From positions 1,178,001 to 1,242,000 of the forward strand of contig NZ_CP063353.1 in the NCBI RefSeq assembly GCF_014931565.1: DNA of 64,000 nucleotides, written 5' to 3'. Shown here piece after piece: positions 42,277 to 51,646 of this stretch; within the stretch, counting starts at the first letter, position 1, and each line of letters opens with the position of its first letter. The position numbers and the translations under genes were made by a program. Source of the stretch: Clostridium sp. 'deep sea' (GTDB lineage Bacteria; Bacillota; UBA994; PWPR01). The notes below the pieces were generated by a model, which searched no databases, was not told the DNA's origin, and was given only the letters and a program-made list of their open reading frames with translations.

Positions 42277-43496
42277 ATATAATCTTTTCCTAAAACTATT
42301 ACAATATCATCTGTTACGCTTTCCTCTTTACCACTATATATATTATATTCTGCGTTTACTAAAGATGCTATATATTTAGCTATGTTATCTTCGGTATAGC
42401 TAATGACTTGGCTTACTGCAATATTCTTTTGAGCATTATCTCCTGCTGTTGCACTTATATTAGGATAGTTATTCAATTTTTTTGCAACATCAGTAGCTAA
42501 ATTATTTACAGTAGTACCATTAAGCACCCTTATGTTAAGTGTTTTAGTTATATCTGGAGCATAGTGTTTCTGCAATATTGTATCAAGTTCTGCTCTGTTC
42601 TGCTCCGATACTTCATAATTATTACCTACAGTTTCGCCTGGCAGGGTAATAATATTTATATCATTTTCTAGATCAAACCCCATGACAACTTCTGTAAACA
42701 TTTTAAACATAAACGATGCTGTCATATTGGTAGTTACACCCTCTGCTAAGATATCCTCTATTTGCCCTATGTTTAAGATAGTATTGAGTTTTAAGGCTTG
42801 ATTTATAGCAGAATTCATGTATTTTTTTTGCCGCTGTATTCTACCTATATCCCCCAGTGGATCACAGGTATGGTCATTATTTTTGCGCCATCTTAAGTAC
42901 TCTTCAGATTGCTGTCCATTAAGCACATAATCTCCCGGGGTAAAATGAATATGAAGGTTCCCTACCTTATCATCCCAATCCATGTATCTCTCTATCTTAA
43001 TAGGTACTCCACCAATAGCATCAACTAGTTTATGCAATACTGTATAGTTAATTCTAGCATAATAATGAATATTGGTGTTTAATAAACGTTCTACTGTTTC
43101 AATAGCTAATGGTAAACCTCTATAGGCATGGGCAGCATTTATTTTGTTTATTCCATAGGGTTTGCCTGTATATTTAAAATGGCCTGGTATAAAAGCCTGT
43201 GTATCTCTTGGAATAAACATTACTAAAACCTTACCAGTTGTTGGATTATAGCTAGCAAATATATTGGTATCTGCTCTTGACCCAAATTTATCTATACCAA
43301 TAATTAAAGCATTTATGTTTTCATTGTCTACTGGTTTTTCAATAATGCTAAAGTCTGAATTATTTAATTTATTTAAAAATGACCATACTCGGTATCCTGC
43401 ATAACCCGCAGACACTGCAAGTATTAGTAAAACTACAAACAGAATCTTTAGCCACAGTTTTTTAGGCTGTTTTGTATTTATTATTTGGGAACTCAT
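42267..43496 (-). CDS. LytR-CpsA-Psr (LCP) family wall-polymer ligase, copy 2
   Basis: The 409-residue protein has a short cytoplasmic start, one membrane helix (about 15-35), an LCP domain (about 60-230) with FIPRDTQAFIPG, KINAAHAYRGLPLAIETVERLL (split KINAAHAYRGLP) and YLRWRKNNDHTCDPLGDIGRIQRQ (split YLRWRKNN, GDIGRIQRQ), and a C-terminal LytR_C domain (about 320-400). LCP enzymes attach wall teichoic acids or other glycopolymers to peptidoglycan. It is a paralog of the gene upstream at 43645. Confidence 0.9.
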   Translation of the reverse strand: MSSQIINTKQPKKLWLKILFVVLLILAVSAGYAGYRVWSFLNKLNNSDFSIIEKPVDNENINALIIGIDKFGSRADTNIFASYNPTTGKVLVMFIPRDTQAFIPGHFKYTGKPYGINKINAAHAYRGLPLAIETVERLLNTNIHYYARINYTVLHKLVDAIGGVPIKIERYMDWDDKVGNLHIHFTPGDYVLNGQQSEEYLRWRKNNDHTCDPLGDIGRIQRQKKYMNSAINQALKLNTILNIGQIEDILAEGVTTNMTASFMFKMFTEVVMGFDLENDINIITLPGETVGNNYEVSEQNRAELDTILQKHYAPDITKTLNIRVLNGTTVNNLATDVAKKLNNYPNISATAGDNAQKNIAVSQVISYTEDNIAKYIASLVNAEYNIYSGKEESVTDDIVIVLGKDYIKK

Positions 43497-43610
43497 TTAT
43501 TCTCTCCACTTATGTACTTTTTTTATTTATGCTAACTATTTTATACTTAAAATGTTATTGCGTCAAAATTCCACCTTTTTAGTTGTAAGTACTATCTACA
43601 ATTATTTAAC

Positions 43611-43641
43611 AAAGGCTCTCCCTAGTTTTTGGAGAGCCTTT
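43611..43641 (-). terminator. Terminator between the two LCP genes
   Basis: AAAGGCTCTCC-n9-GGAGAGCCTTT is a perfect 11-bp stem immediately after the stop of the first LCP gene. The second LCP gene may thus be expressed separately or by read-through. Confidence 0.75.
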
Positions 43642-43644
43642 AGT

Positions 43645-44886
43645 TTATTTGGTTTTAAAGTCTTCACCAATAATAATTACAATATCATCAGTGGTATTTT
43701 CATCTGTACCACGGTAAATGTTATATTCACCATCTACCATACCAGCTACATATTTTGCAATGGTATCTTCTGTATAACTTATAACCTCAGTTACTGTTAC
43801 ATCTTTAGTTTTATAATCACCAGCTGTAGCTTTAACATGAGGGTATTTGTTTAAATTCTCAGCAACCTTACTAGCTAAACCGGTTTTAGAAGTACCATTA
43901 AGTACTCTTACATTCACTGTTTCTTTTATATCTGGAGCCAAATGATTTTGTAACATGGTGCCTAACTTAGCTCTGTTTTCATCGTTTACAATCCAATATG
44001 AGGCTCCGCCTTCCGAAAATTCACCAGGAACTGTTGTAAAGGTTAAATCATTATCAAAGTCAAAACCCCATACAACATCTTTTAACATTTTTATCATAAA
44101 TGATGCAGTCATATTTGTATCTATGCTATCTGATACTATTTCTTCCATTTTTCCTAAATTCATTAGGTTACTTACTTTTAAAAACTGGTTTAAGGCAGAT
44201 TTCAAGAATTCTTGTTGACGCTGAACTCTTCCCAAATCACCTAATCCATCACCTGTTCCATCAGTATTTTTACGCCACCTTAAAAACTCTTCGGCCTTTT
44301 GACCGTCAAGGGTAACTTTTCCAGGCTTAAAATCAATATGCAAATTACCAGCATTGTCATCATATTTCATTCTAAATTTTATATCTACTGGTACCCCACC
44401 AACTGCATCAACTAGCTTATGCAATGCAGAATAGTCTAAACGAGCATAATAGTGGATATCTACCCCTAAAAATCTTTTAACTGTATCAACCGCTAGGGGT
44501 ATTCCCCCAAAAGAGTGCGCTGCATTAATTTTTTGTAAGCCATATGGTTTACCACTGCTTTTCCAATATCCTGGTACAAATGTTTTTGTATCACGAGGTA
44601 TCGACATTGCTAACACTTTTTCTGTATTAGGGTTATAGCTTACAAAAATTAAGGTATCTGACCTGCCAGGTAAATGATCTACACCCATTATTAATAGATT
44701 TATGGTTTCATTATCTGCTGGTTTATCTATAAGTTCTAAGTCTAAGCCATCATTTAGCCCCTGTAAAAAGGCCCAAGCGCGGTATCCTGTATAACTTACA
44801 GCCAATATTACTGATAATAATATTATTAGTAATATTCTTCTCCAGCGTTTTTTGGGTTTACGGCTTTTACTACGCTCATTATTCAT
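43645..44886 (-). CDS. LytR-CpsA-Psr (LCP) family wall-polymer ligase, copy 1
   Basis: The 413-residue protein has a basic N-terminus (RSKSRKPKKRWRR), one membrane helix, an LCP domain (SIPRDTKTFVPG, KINAAHSFGGIPLAVDTVKRFL split KINAAHSFGGIP, FLRWRKNTDGTGDGLGDLGR) and a LytR_C domain near the C-terminus (VNVRVLNGTSKTGLASKVAE). The conserved arginines and aspartates of the polyprenyl-phosphate site are present. It begins one base after yqeK ends, so it belongs to the nadD-yqeK unit. Confidence 0.9.
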   Translation of the reverse strand: MNNERSKSRKPKKRWRRILLIILLSVILAVSYTGYRAWAFLQGLNDGLDLELIDKPADNETINLLIMGVDHLPGRSDTLIFVSYNPNTEKVLAMSIPRDTKTFVPGYWKSSGKPYGLQKINAAHSFGGIPLAVDTVKRFLGVDIHYYARLDYSALHKLVDAVGGVPVDIKFRMKYDDNAGNLHIDFKPGKVTLDGQKAEEFLRWRKNTDGTGDGLGDLGRVQRQQEFLKSALNQFLKVSNLMNLGKMEEIVSDSIDTNMTASFMIKMLKDVVWGFDFDNDLTFTTVPGEFSEGGASYWIVNDENRAKLGTMLQNHLAPDIKETVNVRVLNGTSKTGLASKVAENLNKYPHVKATAGDYKTKDVTVTEVISYTEDTIAKYVAGMVDGEYNIYRGTDENTTDDIVIIIGEDFKTK

Positions 44887-44887
44887 T

Positions 44888-45487
44888 TTATCTCTCCATC
44901 TTCCCCACTTGTTTCTTTATTTTAGTATATATTTGGTTACGGGCTTTTATTGTGTGGGTATCAATAATAAGATTATTATTTATCAAGTACTTTAATACAC
45001 TATCCATTACCTTAACTGTTAAGCTGTTAAGAGGCTCTCCTACCAAATTCCTTAACTCTGTTACTCCATAAAAACTTCTACTGGGCTCTATAATATCGGC
45101 AATATATATAATTTTTTCGAGCTTACTCATATTTTCTCTACCTGTTGTGTGATAATATATGGCATTTATAATATTTTTATTTAGCTCAGGATAATATTCT
45201 AAAGCTAAATGAGCCCCAACAGGCCCATGCAGTAATTGAGGCTCTATTCGCCATATATCATTTATTATAATATCAAATTTTTCTGCTTTAAGCAACAATT
45301 CTTCATTTTTAAGATTCTTAGCACAGTCATGCAAAAGCCCAGCAATTTCTGCACTTTTTGTATTTACATTATAAATCGTTGCCAATTTTACGGCTGTATT
45401 TGCAACTGCAATGCTATGTTTAAAACGTTGTGCAGACAAATTTTGTTCCATTAATTTTGTTATTTCTTTAATATTCATTAACATCAC
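44888..45487 (-). CDS. yqeK: YqeK-family HD-domain symmetrical Ap4A hydrolase
   Basis: The 199-residue protein is an HD phosphohydrolase: RFKHSIAVANTAVKLA, GLLHDCAKN (HD motif), LLHGPVGAHLA, YYHTTGRENMSKLEKIIYIADIIEPSRSFYG (split YYHTTGRENMS, KIIYIADIIEPSR). This is the YqeK signature; YqeK splits Ap4A into two ADP. It sits between nadD and the LCP gene, the standard Firmicute order. Confidence 0.92.
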   Translation of the reverse strand: MMLMNIKEITKLMEQNLSAQRFKHSIAVANTAVKLATIYNVNTKSAEIAGLLHDCAKNLKNEELLLKAEKFDIIINDIWRIEPQLLHGPVGAHLALEYYPELNKNIINAIYYHTTGRENMSKLEKIIYIADIIEPSRSFYGVTELRNLVGEPLNSLTVKVMDSVLKYLINNNLIIDTHTIKARNQIYTKIKKQVGKMER

Positions 45488-45495
45488 CTAATATT

Positions 45496-46104
45496 TTAAT
45501 AGAGGTTATTTTTTTCTATATATATTTCTACTTTATTTGGTAATAAGTACTTTATACTCTTACCATCTTTAATGTTATTTCTTATACCAGTAGAAGAAAT
45601 TTTAATAGGCATTAAATTTATTAAAGATAAATTGGCAATATTTTTCTGTAATAAAGTACTATTCTTAACGATTTCTTTTAAGCTGTAACTAGGTCTGGCT
45701 ACCGCAATAAAGTTGTTATTAGCAAGCAAATCACTTGCCTTATACCAATTAGGCATATCCGCTAACATATCTGCCCCACAAATAAAGTAAATTTGAAAAT
45801 CCTCTCCATACAAATCCTTTAATTGCTTTAGTGTTTCTACTGTGTAAGATAAACCTTTACGTTTAATTTCAAGGTCTGAGACCTCAAAATATTCATTTTC
45901 TTGGGTAGCTAAATTACACATTTCTAATCTATGACTAGCCTCAGAAATGTGTTTTGTTTGTTTATGGGGGGGGATAGCAGAAGGCATAAATATCACTTTA
46001 GATAATTTATGTTTTAACCTAGCATTTTCTGCTATATATAAATGCCCGTTGTGAATTGGGTCAAAGGTTCCTCCGAAAATACCTATTTTTGTTTTTGACT
46101 TCAT
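45496..46104 (-). CDS. nadD: Nicotinate-nucleotide adenylyltransferase
   Basis: From the ATG at 46104 (AAGGAAG upstream) the protein has 202 residues; the longer frame from 46161 would overlap obg and adds no conserved sequence. IGIFGGTFDPIHNGHLYIAE holds the GTFDPxHxGH nucleotidyltransferase site, and PSAIPPHKQ and the C-terminal ISSTGIRN complete the family signature. It makes deamido-NAD from nicotinate mononucleotide and ATP. Confidence 0.93.
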   Translation of the reverse strand: MKSKTKIGIFGGTFDPIHNGHLYIAENARLKHKLSKVIFMPSAIPPHKQTKHISEASHRLEMCNLATQENEYFEVSDLEIKRKGLSYTVETLKQLKDLYGEDFQIYFICGADMLADMPNWYKASDLLANNNFIAVARPSYSLKEIVKNSTLLQKNIANLSLINLMPIKISSTGIRNNIKDGKSIKYLLPNKVEIYIEKNNLY

Positions 46105-46117
46105 AATGGTACTTCCT

Positions 46118-47413
46118 TTACTCTCCATCATCGTCATAATAATCGAATAAGAGATTCTCAAATTTTACGGAATCTCCTTCTTGTATACCTGCATCTTTTA
46201 AGGCTTTTATGATTCCTGTTTTCTTTAGTAATCTTTGAAATCTTTGAACCGCTACTCTGTTTTCAAAGTCTGTAATAGCGGCTAATCGTTTAGCTGTTGG
46301 TCCACTTACTACAAATACTTCCTCTTCTATCTTAACGGTAAAAGGTTCTTCTTCTTTCACTGGTACAGTAATTATTAGTGGAATATCCTCTTCACTGTCA
46401 CTTGGGTTGTTTTCCTCTATTTCCTTTAACTGAATATAGGCCTCACGCATTAATGCTGGTACACCTTTACCAGTTACTGCCGATATTAAAAACACTTTAT
46501 AACCCTGCTCTGTAAAATAGTCAATAACATCTTGTACTAGTTCTTGTTCATTTATTAAATCAAATTTGTTTAGAGCTATAATTTGAGGCCTTAGAGAAAG
46601 GCTTTTATCGTACTCTTTTAGTTCTTTATTGATAGCTTGAAAATCCTCTATAGGATCTCTACCTTCATAACCAGATACATCTATTACATGAATAAAAAGC
46701 TTTGTTCGCTCTACATGTCGTAAAAATTCATGGCCTAAACCTTGGCCTTGTGCTGCCCCTTTTATTAAGCCAGGAATATCTGCCATTACAAAGCTTTGAC
46801 CCTGCTCTAAATATATGGTTCCGAGCTTAGGCTTTAGGGTTGTAAAATGATACCCTGCTATTTTAGGCTTAGCTGCTGATACAGTTGATAGTAGGGTAGA
46901 TTTTCCAACATTAGGGTAGCCTACTAAACCAACATCAGCTAAAAGCTTCATCTCTAAACGAAGGGTTCGCTCTTCTCCAGGCAAACCATTCTCCGAAAGT
47001 GCAGGGGCTCTGTGAACCGAGGTAACAAAGCTAGCATTACCCCTACCCCCTCTGCCACCATTGGCAGCAATGAATTTTTGTCCTTCAATAAGTAAGTCTG
47101 CTAACATGGTATTACTATCATCGTCATATACAACTGTTCCGGGTGGAACTTTTACAGTAATATCTAAACCATTTTTACCGTGTTTTTTAGAGCCCTCACC
47201 GTGTTTACCACGATCAGCTACATACTTTCTTTGATATCTTAAATCTATAAGTGTACGTAATCCTTTATCTACTTCAAGGATTACACTTCCACCATTACCA
47301 CCGTTACCCCCTGCAGGGCCACCTAGTGGTACATATTTTTCTCGTCGATATGCTACAATGCCATTGCCCCCTGCACCGCCTGCTACATATATTTTTGCTT
47401 TATCATAAAACAT
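46118..47413 (-). CDS. obgE: Obg-family GTPase
   Basis: The 431-residue protein has the glycine-rich Obg fold (1-158: VAGGAGGNGIVAYRREKYVP, GGPAGGNGGNGGSVI), the G domain (GYPNVGKSTLL, DIPGLIKGA, NKFD, and SA in LISAVTGKG) and the C-terminal OCT domain (about 360-431). It acts in 50S subunit assembly and stress/sporulation signalling. It lies between spo0B-like and nadD, as in Bacillus. Confidence 0.95.
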   Translation of the reverse strand: MFYDKAKIYVAGGAGGNGIVAYRREKYVPLGGPAGGNGGNGGSVILEVDKGLRTLIDLRYQRKYVADRGKHGEGSKKHGKNGLDITVKVPPGTVVYDDDSNTMLADLLIEGQKFIAANGGRGGRGNASFVTSVHRAPALSENGLPGEERTLRLEMKLLADVGLVGYPNVGKSTLLSTVSAAKPKIAGYHFTTLKPKLGTIYLEQGQSFVMADIPGLIKGAAQGQGLGHEFLRHVERTKLFIHVIDVSGYEGRDPIEDFQAINKELKEYDKSLSLRPQIIALNKFDLINEQELVQDVIDYFTEQGYKVFLISAVTGKGVPALMREAYIQLKEIEENNPSDSEEDIPLIITVPVKEEEPFTVKIEEEVFVVSGPTAKRLAAITDFENRVAVQRFQRLLKKTGIIKALKDAGIQEGDSVKFENLLFDYYDDDGE

Positions 47414-47437
47414 TGGGCATAGCTCCTTTCAATCCTG

Positions 47438-47965
47438 TTATATTATTAATGTAATTTGCTGAGAAACCTCATCTTCGTTAATAATAATGTTATTTTGATT
47501 CTTGAATATATTAAGTAGTGAATCTTTAGGAGCATAAAGAAAACAGAGTTTTAATGTGCCATTTTCTCCTTGCTCTAAATCTATAAATTTATCATCACAA
47601 GCTATTAAGGTACTGTTTTCAATCAGTAACTCTACAATTTCTTCTACTCTATCAATATTTTTAGGTAAAAAATCTTCTTTACTATTCTCGTCATTATAGG
47701 ACATTCTAAACCCTGCTGAAATAAGTCTTAAAAACATAGATTGTACTTTAAGGTTATAAATAATACTAAACGTGCTGGCTAATCTTCTTACATGCTTTAA
47801 ACTAGATGATAATTCTTCGATATAGGAAATTATTTCGTTTGGATTTTTACCAAGCTGAATTCTTAATGAAATATCGTGCAAATAGTTTATATACTCATGA
47901 CCTAAAGAGCGCCAACATTTATTAACTTCACGTTCTAATTCAGAACTATATTCGTAACTACTCAT
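47438..47965 (-). CDS. Spo0B-like sporulation phosphotransferase/histidine-domain protein
   Basis: I start at ATG 47965, with AGGAGG upstream, giving 175 residues. LGHEYINYLHDISLRIQLGK followed by EIISYIEELSSSLKHVRRL matches the Spo0B four-helix dimerisation domain, with the histidine in GHEYIN at the phosphotransfer position. The C-terminal ~80 residues would be the degenerate ATPase-like part. Position directly before obg is the spo0B position of Bacillus (rpmA-spo0B-obg). Whether it acts in a Spo0A phosphorelay is inferred. Confidence 0.65.
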   Translation of the reverse strand: MSSYEYSSELEREVNKCWRSLGHEYINYLHDISLRIQLGKNPNEIISYIEELSSSLKHVRRLASTFSIIYNLKVQSMFLRLISAGFRMSYNDENSKEDFLPKNIDRVEEIVELLIENSTLIACDDKFIDLEQGENGTLKLCFLYAPKDSLLNIFKNQNNIIINEDEVSQQITLII

Positions 47966-48126
47966 AAAGTACCTCCTATATATCATACATAACTTATTTT
48001 ATAATGAAAACAGGGGTTAAGCAAATATAATATAATTGTAAGACAATTGTAAAGCCATTAACGAAAATTCATGTGCAAATAATATTAAAATAGCTTAATA
48101 AAACCATTTTTCTTAGTGTTATACAA

Positions 48127-48153
48127 AAAAAGACTTGCATTTAAGCAAGTCTT
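48127..48153 (-). terminator. Terminator of the rplU-prp-rpmA operon
   Basis: AAAAGACTTGC-n5-GCAAGTCTTTT is a perfect stem followed by T7 on the minus strand, 12 bases after the L27 stop. Confidence 0.9.
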
Positions 48154-48165
48154 TTGTGATTAAAT

Positions 48166-48459
48166 TTAGTCAGCAATTTGCTCTAAAGGTTGAATGCAAA
48201 CTTTTTTGCGTCTTTTACCCATATGTTGATAAGCAACTACACCATCCATTAATGCGAATAATGTATCATCTCCGCCACGACCAACATTTTTACCAGGGTG
48301 AATTTTAGTGCCTCTTTGGCGCACTAAAATAGTACCTGCTTGAACAAATTGACCATCGTGTCTTTTAACGCCTAAACGTTTTGCTTCACTATCTCGACCG
48401 TTACGAGAACTACCTACACCTTTTTTATGTGCGAATAGTTGTATGTTCATTCTTAGCAT
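48166..48459 (-). CDS. rpmA: Ribosomal protein bL27 (with cleavable N-terminal extension)
   Basis: The 97-residue product starts at ATG 48459, preceded by GGAGGTG; an upstream in-frame GTG lies in the binding site. It begins [14 protein letters not shown], the Firmicute L27 extension cut between F and A by Prp, followed by [20 protein letters not shown], the L27 signature. The gene start lies within the 3' end of prp, whose product performs this cut. Confidence 0.95.
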   Translation of the reverse strand: MLRMNIQLFAHKKGVGSSRNGRDSEAKRLGVKRHDGQFVQAGTILVRQRGTKIHPGKNVGRGGDDTLFALMDGVVAYQHMGKRRKKVCIQPLEQIAD

Positions 48460-48811
48460 CGTGTTCACCTCCCGAATTGGATAAGGTTATTAATTTTAAT
48501 TTTATGTTATCAGGGTATTCATCATGTAAAGCTTTGAAACCCAAATGTAGTGTTTTTAATAAAACTTGCGTCAGTTTTTTGTTTTCACTTGATATATTGA
48601 TTGGTAATTCAATTAACATATCACCATCTTCTATGATGCAATCAACTGGAATTCCTATAACTTCAGTTAAACCGTTAACTGTACTCAAAGCCATTGCTGA
48701 TGCGGCAGCACATACTATATCGCTACCAGCTTCACTTAAACCCGAGTGCCCATTAACACTGAACTTAAAGATGTGCTTCTGTGGATTTTGCCAGAAAACT
48801 GCTCTAATCAT
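48425..48811 (-). CDS. prp: Prp, cysteine protease for L27 maturation (YsxB)
   Basis: The 128-residue protein has [18 protein letters not shown] with catalytic His22 and Cys34, the same numbering as in S. aureus Prp. It lies between rplU and rpmA, the standard place, and overlaps the start of rpmA by 35 bases. It removes the N-terminal extension of L27, which is essential where L27 carries one. Confidence 0.92.
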   Translation of the reverse strand: MIRAVFWQNPQKHIFKFSVNGHSGLSEAGSDIVCAAASAMALSTVNGLTEVIGIPVDCIIEDGDMLIELPINISSENKKLTQVLLKTLHLGFKALHDEYPDNIKLKLITLSNSGGEHDAKNEHTTIRT

Positions 48812-48815
48812 TTAA

Positions 48816-49127
48816 CTAACCTTCTATTGATGTAATTTCAATCAATGTATATGGCTGACGGTGACCTTGTTTACGACGTGAATCTTTTTTAGGACGATAT
48901 CTTAAGATAACAACCTTTTTATTCTTGCCGTGTTCTACAACATTAGCGTTTACTGTAGCTCCTTCAACAAAAGGATGACCAACTTTTAGATCTGAACCAT
49001 TGTTAACCATTAACACTTTATCAAAACTAACTTGGCTACCAGCTTCAGCTGCTAATAATTCAACTTTAATCTTATCACCAACTGCTACACGATGTTGTCT
49101 TCCGCCTGCTTCTATAATTGCGTACAT
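48816..49127 (-). CDS. rplU: Ribosomal protein bL21
   Basis: The 103-residue protein begins MYAIIEAGGRQHRVAVGDKI and ends KKDSRRKQGHRQPYTLIEI, the L21 signature. GGGAGGTG lies before the ATG. It is the first gene after a structured leader and promoter. Confidence 0.95.
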   Translation of the reverse strand: MYAIIEAGGRQHRVAVGDKIKVELLAAEAGSQVSFDKVLMVNNGSDLKVGHPFVEGATVNANVVEHGKNKKVVILRYRPKKDSRRKQGHRQPYTLIEITSIEG

Positions 49128-49129
49128 TC

Positions 49130-49221
49130 CTGCACCTCCCTGTCTGAGACTCGCCGATATGCAGGTAGTCGTTACGACATTTATGGAACCTGTTACGTGC
49201 GGTTTTGACGAAGCACCTCGA
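49130..49221 (-). ncRNA. L21 leader RNA (ribosomal protein autoregulatory leader)
   Basis: The untranslated leader of rplU in Firmicutes often folds as the L21 leader. Here the RNA between the promoter and start reads CGAGGTGCTTCGTCAAAACC...GTCGTAACGACTACCTGC..., containing local inverted repeats such as GTCGT/ACGAC, and ends at the GGGAGGTG binding site. Assignment rests on position and structure; a covariance-model search would settle it. Confidence 0.6.
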
Positions 49222-49227
49222 ATAAAT

Positions 49228-49256
49228 ATAATAGCAGTTTTTGCATATTATTTCAA
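49228..49256 (-). promoter_or_regulatory. Promoter of the rplU operon
   Basis: On the minus strand TTGAAA (49256-49251), a 17-base spacer and TATTAT (49233-49228) predict a start near 49221, at the beginning of the leader. It begins right after the stop of rng. Confidence 0.7.
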
Positions 49257-49259
49257 GGG

Positions 49260-50957
49260 TTAATGAACAATTTGTGAAATTCCATAGGTTCTATTAGTTT
49301 TTACAACCTCTAAACGTACTCTTTTGCCTACAAAGTTTCCACCCTCTGGTACTTGAAGCACATAGCCATTCACACGTGCTATACCCATAGATGGATTATT
49401 TTGATGTTGTTCCTCTATAAATACAGATAAACGATCACCTTCACTAACTGGCAAAGCTTGCATTTGCACATTTTCAGAAGTACCAGCACTGATAATAGTC
49501 CAGTCACTAACGTGTCTGTTTTCCGCACCTCTTATAAAAATTGTGCCTCTACATTCTTTTTCCAGTCTATTTAGGTTAGAACCCCCAGAACCTATTAAAA
49601 CGGCGGCAACTAAAGGGTTAACTTCTATTAATATAGCTTCAGTACTATATGATGAAAAGTATTTTTTTATTTCGTTTTCTAAATAGCTGCACATAGCTTC
49701 TTCTGAAATAACCCTTCCTGAACCTTCGCAATAAGGACAGTTTTTTTGCATTATTTCACTTAAACCAGAGCTAACTTTTTTACGTGTCATTTCAACCAAG
49801 CCTAAACTGGTTATGCCCAGTACCGTAGGCTGAGCTCTATCATCGATAATTGCCTCATCAAGAGCTGTTAAAACCTTCATTTGATTTACTTCTGTTTCCA
49901 TATCTATAAAGTCAATTATTATTATTCCGCCAATATCTCTTAAACGTAATTGGCGTGCTATCTCTGTAGCTGCTTCGAGATTTGTTTTAAGAATAGTATC
50001 AGCTAAATTCTTTTTACCAACAAATTTGCCAGTATTAACATCAATTACGGTCATGGCTTCTGTTCTATCTATAATTAAATATCCGCCACATTTTAGCCAA
50101 ACTTTTCTTTTTAAGGCTTTGTTTATTTCTGTTTCTACGCCAAATGTATCAAAAATATCTCTTTTTTGAGTGTAATGAAAAACTCTGTCTATACAATCTG
50201 GAGCTAAATCACTTGCTATAGATAATACCCTTTTATAAACCTTGCTATCATCAATTATAAACTGATCTATATCAATGCCAAAAAAGTCTCTTACAGATCT
50301 AAAAATTAAATCTGCGTCGTGATGTAGTAATGCTGGGGCCTTTAATTTGCGAGATTTTTCTTTAATACTTTCCCATAATAGTTTTAAAAATCTATAGTCC
50401 CGTTTTAATTCTCTATTGCTTACCCCATTTGCAGCAGTTCTAACAATTAATCCTTCCCCATTTTGACAGACTTCATTTGCCAATTTACGAAGCCGTTTAC
50501 GCTCTTTTTCACCATCAACTCTATGAGATATACCTATGTGACTATCCATTGGAGTTAATACCATGTAGCGTCCGGGTAAAGATATTTTGGAGGTAATTCG
50601 TGCACCCTTAGTGCCAATTGGCTCTTTAGTTATTTGAACTATAACACTTTGATTTGGGTGTAAAATCTCATTTATTCTTTTTCTTTTCTTTTTTCGTTTT
50701 CCATTTCCGGTCAGCACAGTTTCTATGGGTAATGCGTTTGATACATATAAGTAGGCATTTTTTTCAAGCCCTATATCTATAAATGCTGCTTGCATTCCAG
50801 GTAAAACATTTATTACTTTACCTTTATAAATGTTACCTGCTATTCGCTGCTGCTCAGGCTTTTCAACATATATTTCTTGAAGATTGCCGTTCTCCATTAA
50901 GGCTAGCCTTATTTCCCGAGCATTAACATTTACTACTATTTCATTTCCCAATAACAT
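49260..50957 (-). CDS. rng: Ribonuclease G/E family protein
   Basis: The 565-residue protein has an N-terminal S1 domain (about 35-125: IYKGKVINVLPGMQAAFIDI), the catalytic region with IDVNTGKFVGKKN and IIIDFIDMET (metal-binding aspartates), and a zinc-link CPYCEGSGRV. The C-terminus has a TRAM-like beta domain (GDRLSVFIEEQHQNNPSMGI). It lacks the long RNase E scaffold. RNase G/E matures 16S rRNA 5' ends and decays mRNA. Confidence 0.93.
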   Translation of the reverse strand: MLLGNEIVVNVNAREIRLALMENGNLQEIYVEKPEQQRIAGNIYKGKVINVLPGMQAAFIDIGLEKNAYLYVSNALPIETVLTGNGKRKKKRKRINEILHPNQSVIVQITKEPIGTKGARITSKISLPGRYMVLTPMDSHIGISHRVDGEKERKRLRKLANEVCQNGEGLIVRTAANGVSNRELKRDYRFLKLLWESIKEKSRKLKAPALLHHDADLIFRSVRDFFGIDIDQFIIDDSKVYKRVLSIASDLAPDCIDRVFHYTQKRDIFDTFGVETEINKALKRKVWLKCGGYLIIDRTEAMTVIDVNTGKFVGKKNLADTILKTNLEAATEIARQLRLRDIGGIIIIDFIDMETEVNQMKVLTALDEAIIDDRAQPTVLGITSLGLVEMTRKKVSSGLSEIMQKNCPYCEGSGRVISEEAMCSYLENEIKKYFSSYSTEAILIEVNPLVAAVLIGSGGSNLNRLEKECRGTIFIRGAENRHVSDWTIISAGTSENVQMQALPVSEGDRLSVFIEEQHQNNPSMGIARVNGYVLQVPEGGNFVGKRVRLEVVKTNRTYGISQIVH

Positions 50958-50964
50958 CCCTCCT

Positions 50965-51645
50965 TTACAAAATTTTTAATAATTGTTCTGGTGAAATTAA
51001 CTCACCATTATAGTCACCTAAAAGTTCAACTCTAATTGCTTTACTATCTGCAAGCTTTATATTTGAAGCTAGCTCCATAACTTCAATAAACTGGCTTACT
51101 TTTAGGTTTCCTTTTTGACCTGTTTGCAAACTAACTTGTAGAGTATTATCATCTATAAGGTTAAGGTCACTAAATAGGTCTTTAGCATTAATTTGCTTAG
51201 TAGTTCTTTTACTACGTTTGGTAATAATAATTTCATCCTGCTTATTAATATCGCCAATAATTTGCAATAATAACCCTTCATTAAAGCAAGATGACTGTAT
51301 TTGGTAAATGCCACGCTCCAGCCAGGCCATTAATTTAGGCACTTTTTTAATTACCTTGTTACAGCTAATAACATTAAAGCCTGGTGGTAAATGAGTTTGA
51401 AAAGCTTTTATTAATTCGCTTTCAGTTAAATCTTCTGTTAAATGTATATCCATATACTCTGATTTACTGGCTACCCCTAACTCTAATGGAGAAGAAAAAG
51501 ATATCAACGCATGTGGATTAAAACCTTGGGAATAACCAACTGGAACGTCTGCCCTTTTTGTGGTTCGAGTCATAACTTTTAACATATCACGGTGTGAAAT
51601 AAATTGCTGTAAATTCTCTTTGGTAAATCTTATCCAGTACCGCAT
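50965..51645 (-). CDS. DUF2344 / TIGR03936-type protein, partner of radical SAM protein
   Basis: The 226-residue protein begins MRYWIRFTKENLQQFISHRD, then MTRTTKRADVPVGYSQGFNPHALISFSSPLELGV (split VPVGYSQGFNPHALISF) and LPPGFNV. This matches the family found next to, or fused with, the TIGR03960 radical SAM protein. It begins one base after that gene. The exact reaction of the pair is not established to my knowledge; a tRNA or ribosomal modification has been suspected. Confidence 0.85.
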   Translation of the reverse strand: MRYWIRFTKENLQQFISHRDMLKVMTRTTKRADVPVGYSQGFNPHALISFSSPLELGVASKSEYMDIHLTEDLTESELIKAFQTHLPPGFNVISCNKVIKKVPKLMAWLERGIYQIQSSCFNEGLLLQIIGDINKQDEIIITKRSKRTTKQINAKDLFSDLNLIDDNTLQVSLQTGQKGNLKVSQFIEVMELASNIKLADSKAIRVELLGDYNGELISPEQLLKIL

Positions 51646-51646
51646 G

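Noticed and set aside
47251-47454. Histidine/leucine-rich plus-strand frame over obg
   Set aside because: An antisense reading of the glycine-rich Obg domain; no binding site.
48381-48815. 144-codon plus-strand frame over prp and rpmA
   Set aside because: Antisense of two clear genes in conserved synteny.
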